Shown here in pieces: positions 5,240-5,793 of a stretch of 5,793 bases of DNA. This DNA is from Haloferacaceae archaeon (GTDB lineage Archaea > Halobacteriota > Halobacteria > Halobacteriales > Haloferacaceae): the NCBI GenBank assembly GCA_018609965.1, contig JAHENP010000142.1, forward strand, positions 1 to 5,793. The letters run 5' to 3'. A program made the translations under genes and the position numbers. Every line of letters starts with the position of its first letter. Within the stretch, counting starts at the first letter, position 1. Below the pieces are notes generated by a model. The model searched no databases. It was not told the DNA's origin and was given only the letters and a program-made list of their open reading frames with translations.

Positions 5240-5793
5240 TCACCGCCGGTCGACCGCGCCGGTGCCGTCTCGGTCGACGGCGGCGAAGTCGATCTCCCCG
5301 TCCGACAACGGGACCCCGTCGAACGGGTCCTCGTCGAGCAACAACGAGCCGTCCAGGTCCGCGTAGTCGAGCAGGGGTGCGAGCTGACAACCGGCGGCGA
5401 TGGCGGCGTTCGTCTCGATCATACAGCCGAGCATCACCTCCAGCCCGTGGGCGCGAGCCGTGTGGATCGCCCGTTTTGCGGCCCGCAACCCGCCACACTT
5501 CATCAGTTTCAGGTTCACGATGTCACACCGGTCGGCGACGGCCGGCACGTCACTCGCGTCGATCACGGACTCGTCGGCCGCGATCGGGACCGCGGCGTGG
5601 TCGTAGACGAATCTCTCGCTCTCGGCGTTTCCGGCTGCAACGGGTTGTTCCAGAAACTCCACGTCGAACCCTGCGAGCCACTCGCTCTTCGCGACTGCCT
5701 CGCGAGGGGTCCACGCCTCGTTGGCGTCGACGCGGATCCGTGCGTCGGGGGCGGCCTCGCGGACGGCCGCGACGATCTCTCGGTCGCGGTCGG
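5240..5793 (-). CDS. Dipeptide epimerase (enolase superfamily), N-terminus outside window
   Basis: The frame enters from the right edge and stops with TGA at 5242-5240; 183 residues are visible. They are the C-terminal barrel of a mandelate racemase/muconate lactonizing enzyme-type protein. Metal ligands occur in order: Asp in VDANEAWT (21-28 of the visible part), Glu in EQP (48-50) and Asp in ADES (72-75). The KLMKCGG segment (95-101) carries the second catalytic Lys. ADLDG followed by LLLDEDPFDG (about 144-158) is the C-terminal DxD-type motif that binds the amino group of the dipeptide in L-Ala-D/L-Glu epimerases such as YcjG and YkfB. Such enzymes interconvert the C-terminal residue of dipeptides between L and D forms; in an archaeon without murein the role is probably scavenging of peptides, which is inference. 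The N-terminal capping domain and the first catalytic Lys lie outside. A shorter start at 5662 is a false start inside the barrel. Confidence 0.88.
   Translation of the reverse strand, partial: DRDREIVAAVREAAPDARIRVDANEAWTPREAVAKSEWLAGFDVEFLEQPVAAGNAESERFVYDHAAVPIAADESVIDASDVPAVADRCDIVNLKLMKCGGLRAAKRAIHTARAHGLEVMLGCMIETNAAIAAGCQLAPLLDYADLDGSLLLDEDPFDGVPLSDGEIDFAAVDRDGTGAVDRR

Noticed and set aside
1..5793. CRISPR array, tRNA, rRNA, insertion sequence or att site.
   Set aside because: No regularly spaced repeats, cloverleaf-like segments, transposase motifs or long terminal inverted repeats were seen by eye on either strand.

Overview
The window looks like chromosomal DNA of a halophilic archaeon (Halobacteria). 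The proteins are acidic, the right-hand genes are very GC-rich (about 72-75% in two 60-base lines counted by hand), promoters carry TTTATT-type TATA boxes rather than bacterial -35/-10 boxes, and the hydrolase, Nudix and epimerase sequences have the acidic style of haloarchaeal homologues. This assignment is inferred from composition and protein style, not from a marker gene.

Left part (1-3673), lower and patchier GC (about 53% at 541-600, 60% at 1261-1320, 38% at 2281-2340): an accessory cassette. On the minus strand lie a 45-codon gene for a small, very acidic peptide (870-1007) and, downstream of it, a gene cut by the window edge (1-685) whose product resembles the uncharacterised DUF6895 family. 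Two RNA hairpins lie between them. On the plus strand, diverging from the peptide gene, is a two-gene ABC transporter operon: an ATPase (1215-2102) and a fused-looking permease (2102-3673) that overlap by one base. The DUF6895-like gene and the ATPase gene share an identical 13-base promoter element. A small leader-plus-tail peptide, an uncharacterised enzyme-like partner and a divergent ABC-2-type exporter together resemble a ribosomally made peptide (RiPP or halocin-like) locus. That reading is inference; no known RiPP-modifying enzyme is visible in the window. This is the part most worth pursuing.

Right part (3670-5793), high GC, ordinary core genes: a CoA-pyrophosphatase-type Nudix hydrolase (minus strand, stop codon interlocked with the permease stop), a divergent alpha/beta hydrolase of the phospholipase/carboxylesterase family (plus strand), and the C-terminal part of a dipeptide epimerase of the enolase superfamily (minus strand, running off the right edge). 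These three do not obviously share a pathway. The sharp composition change at about 3670 suggests that the peptide/ABC cassette was inserted next to core chromosome.
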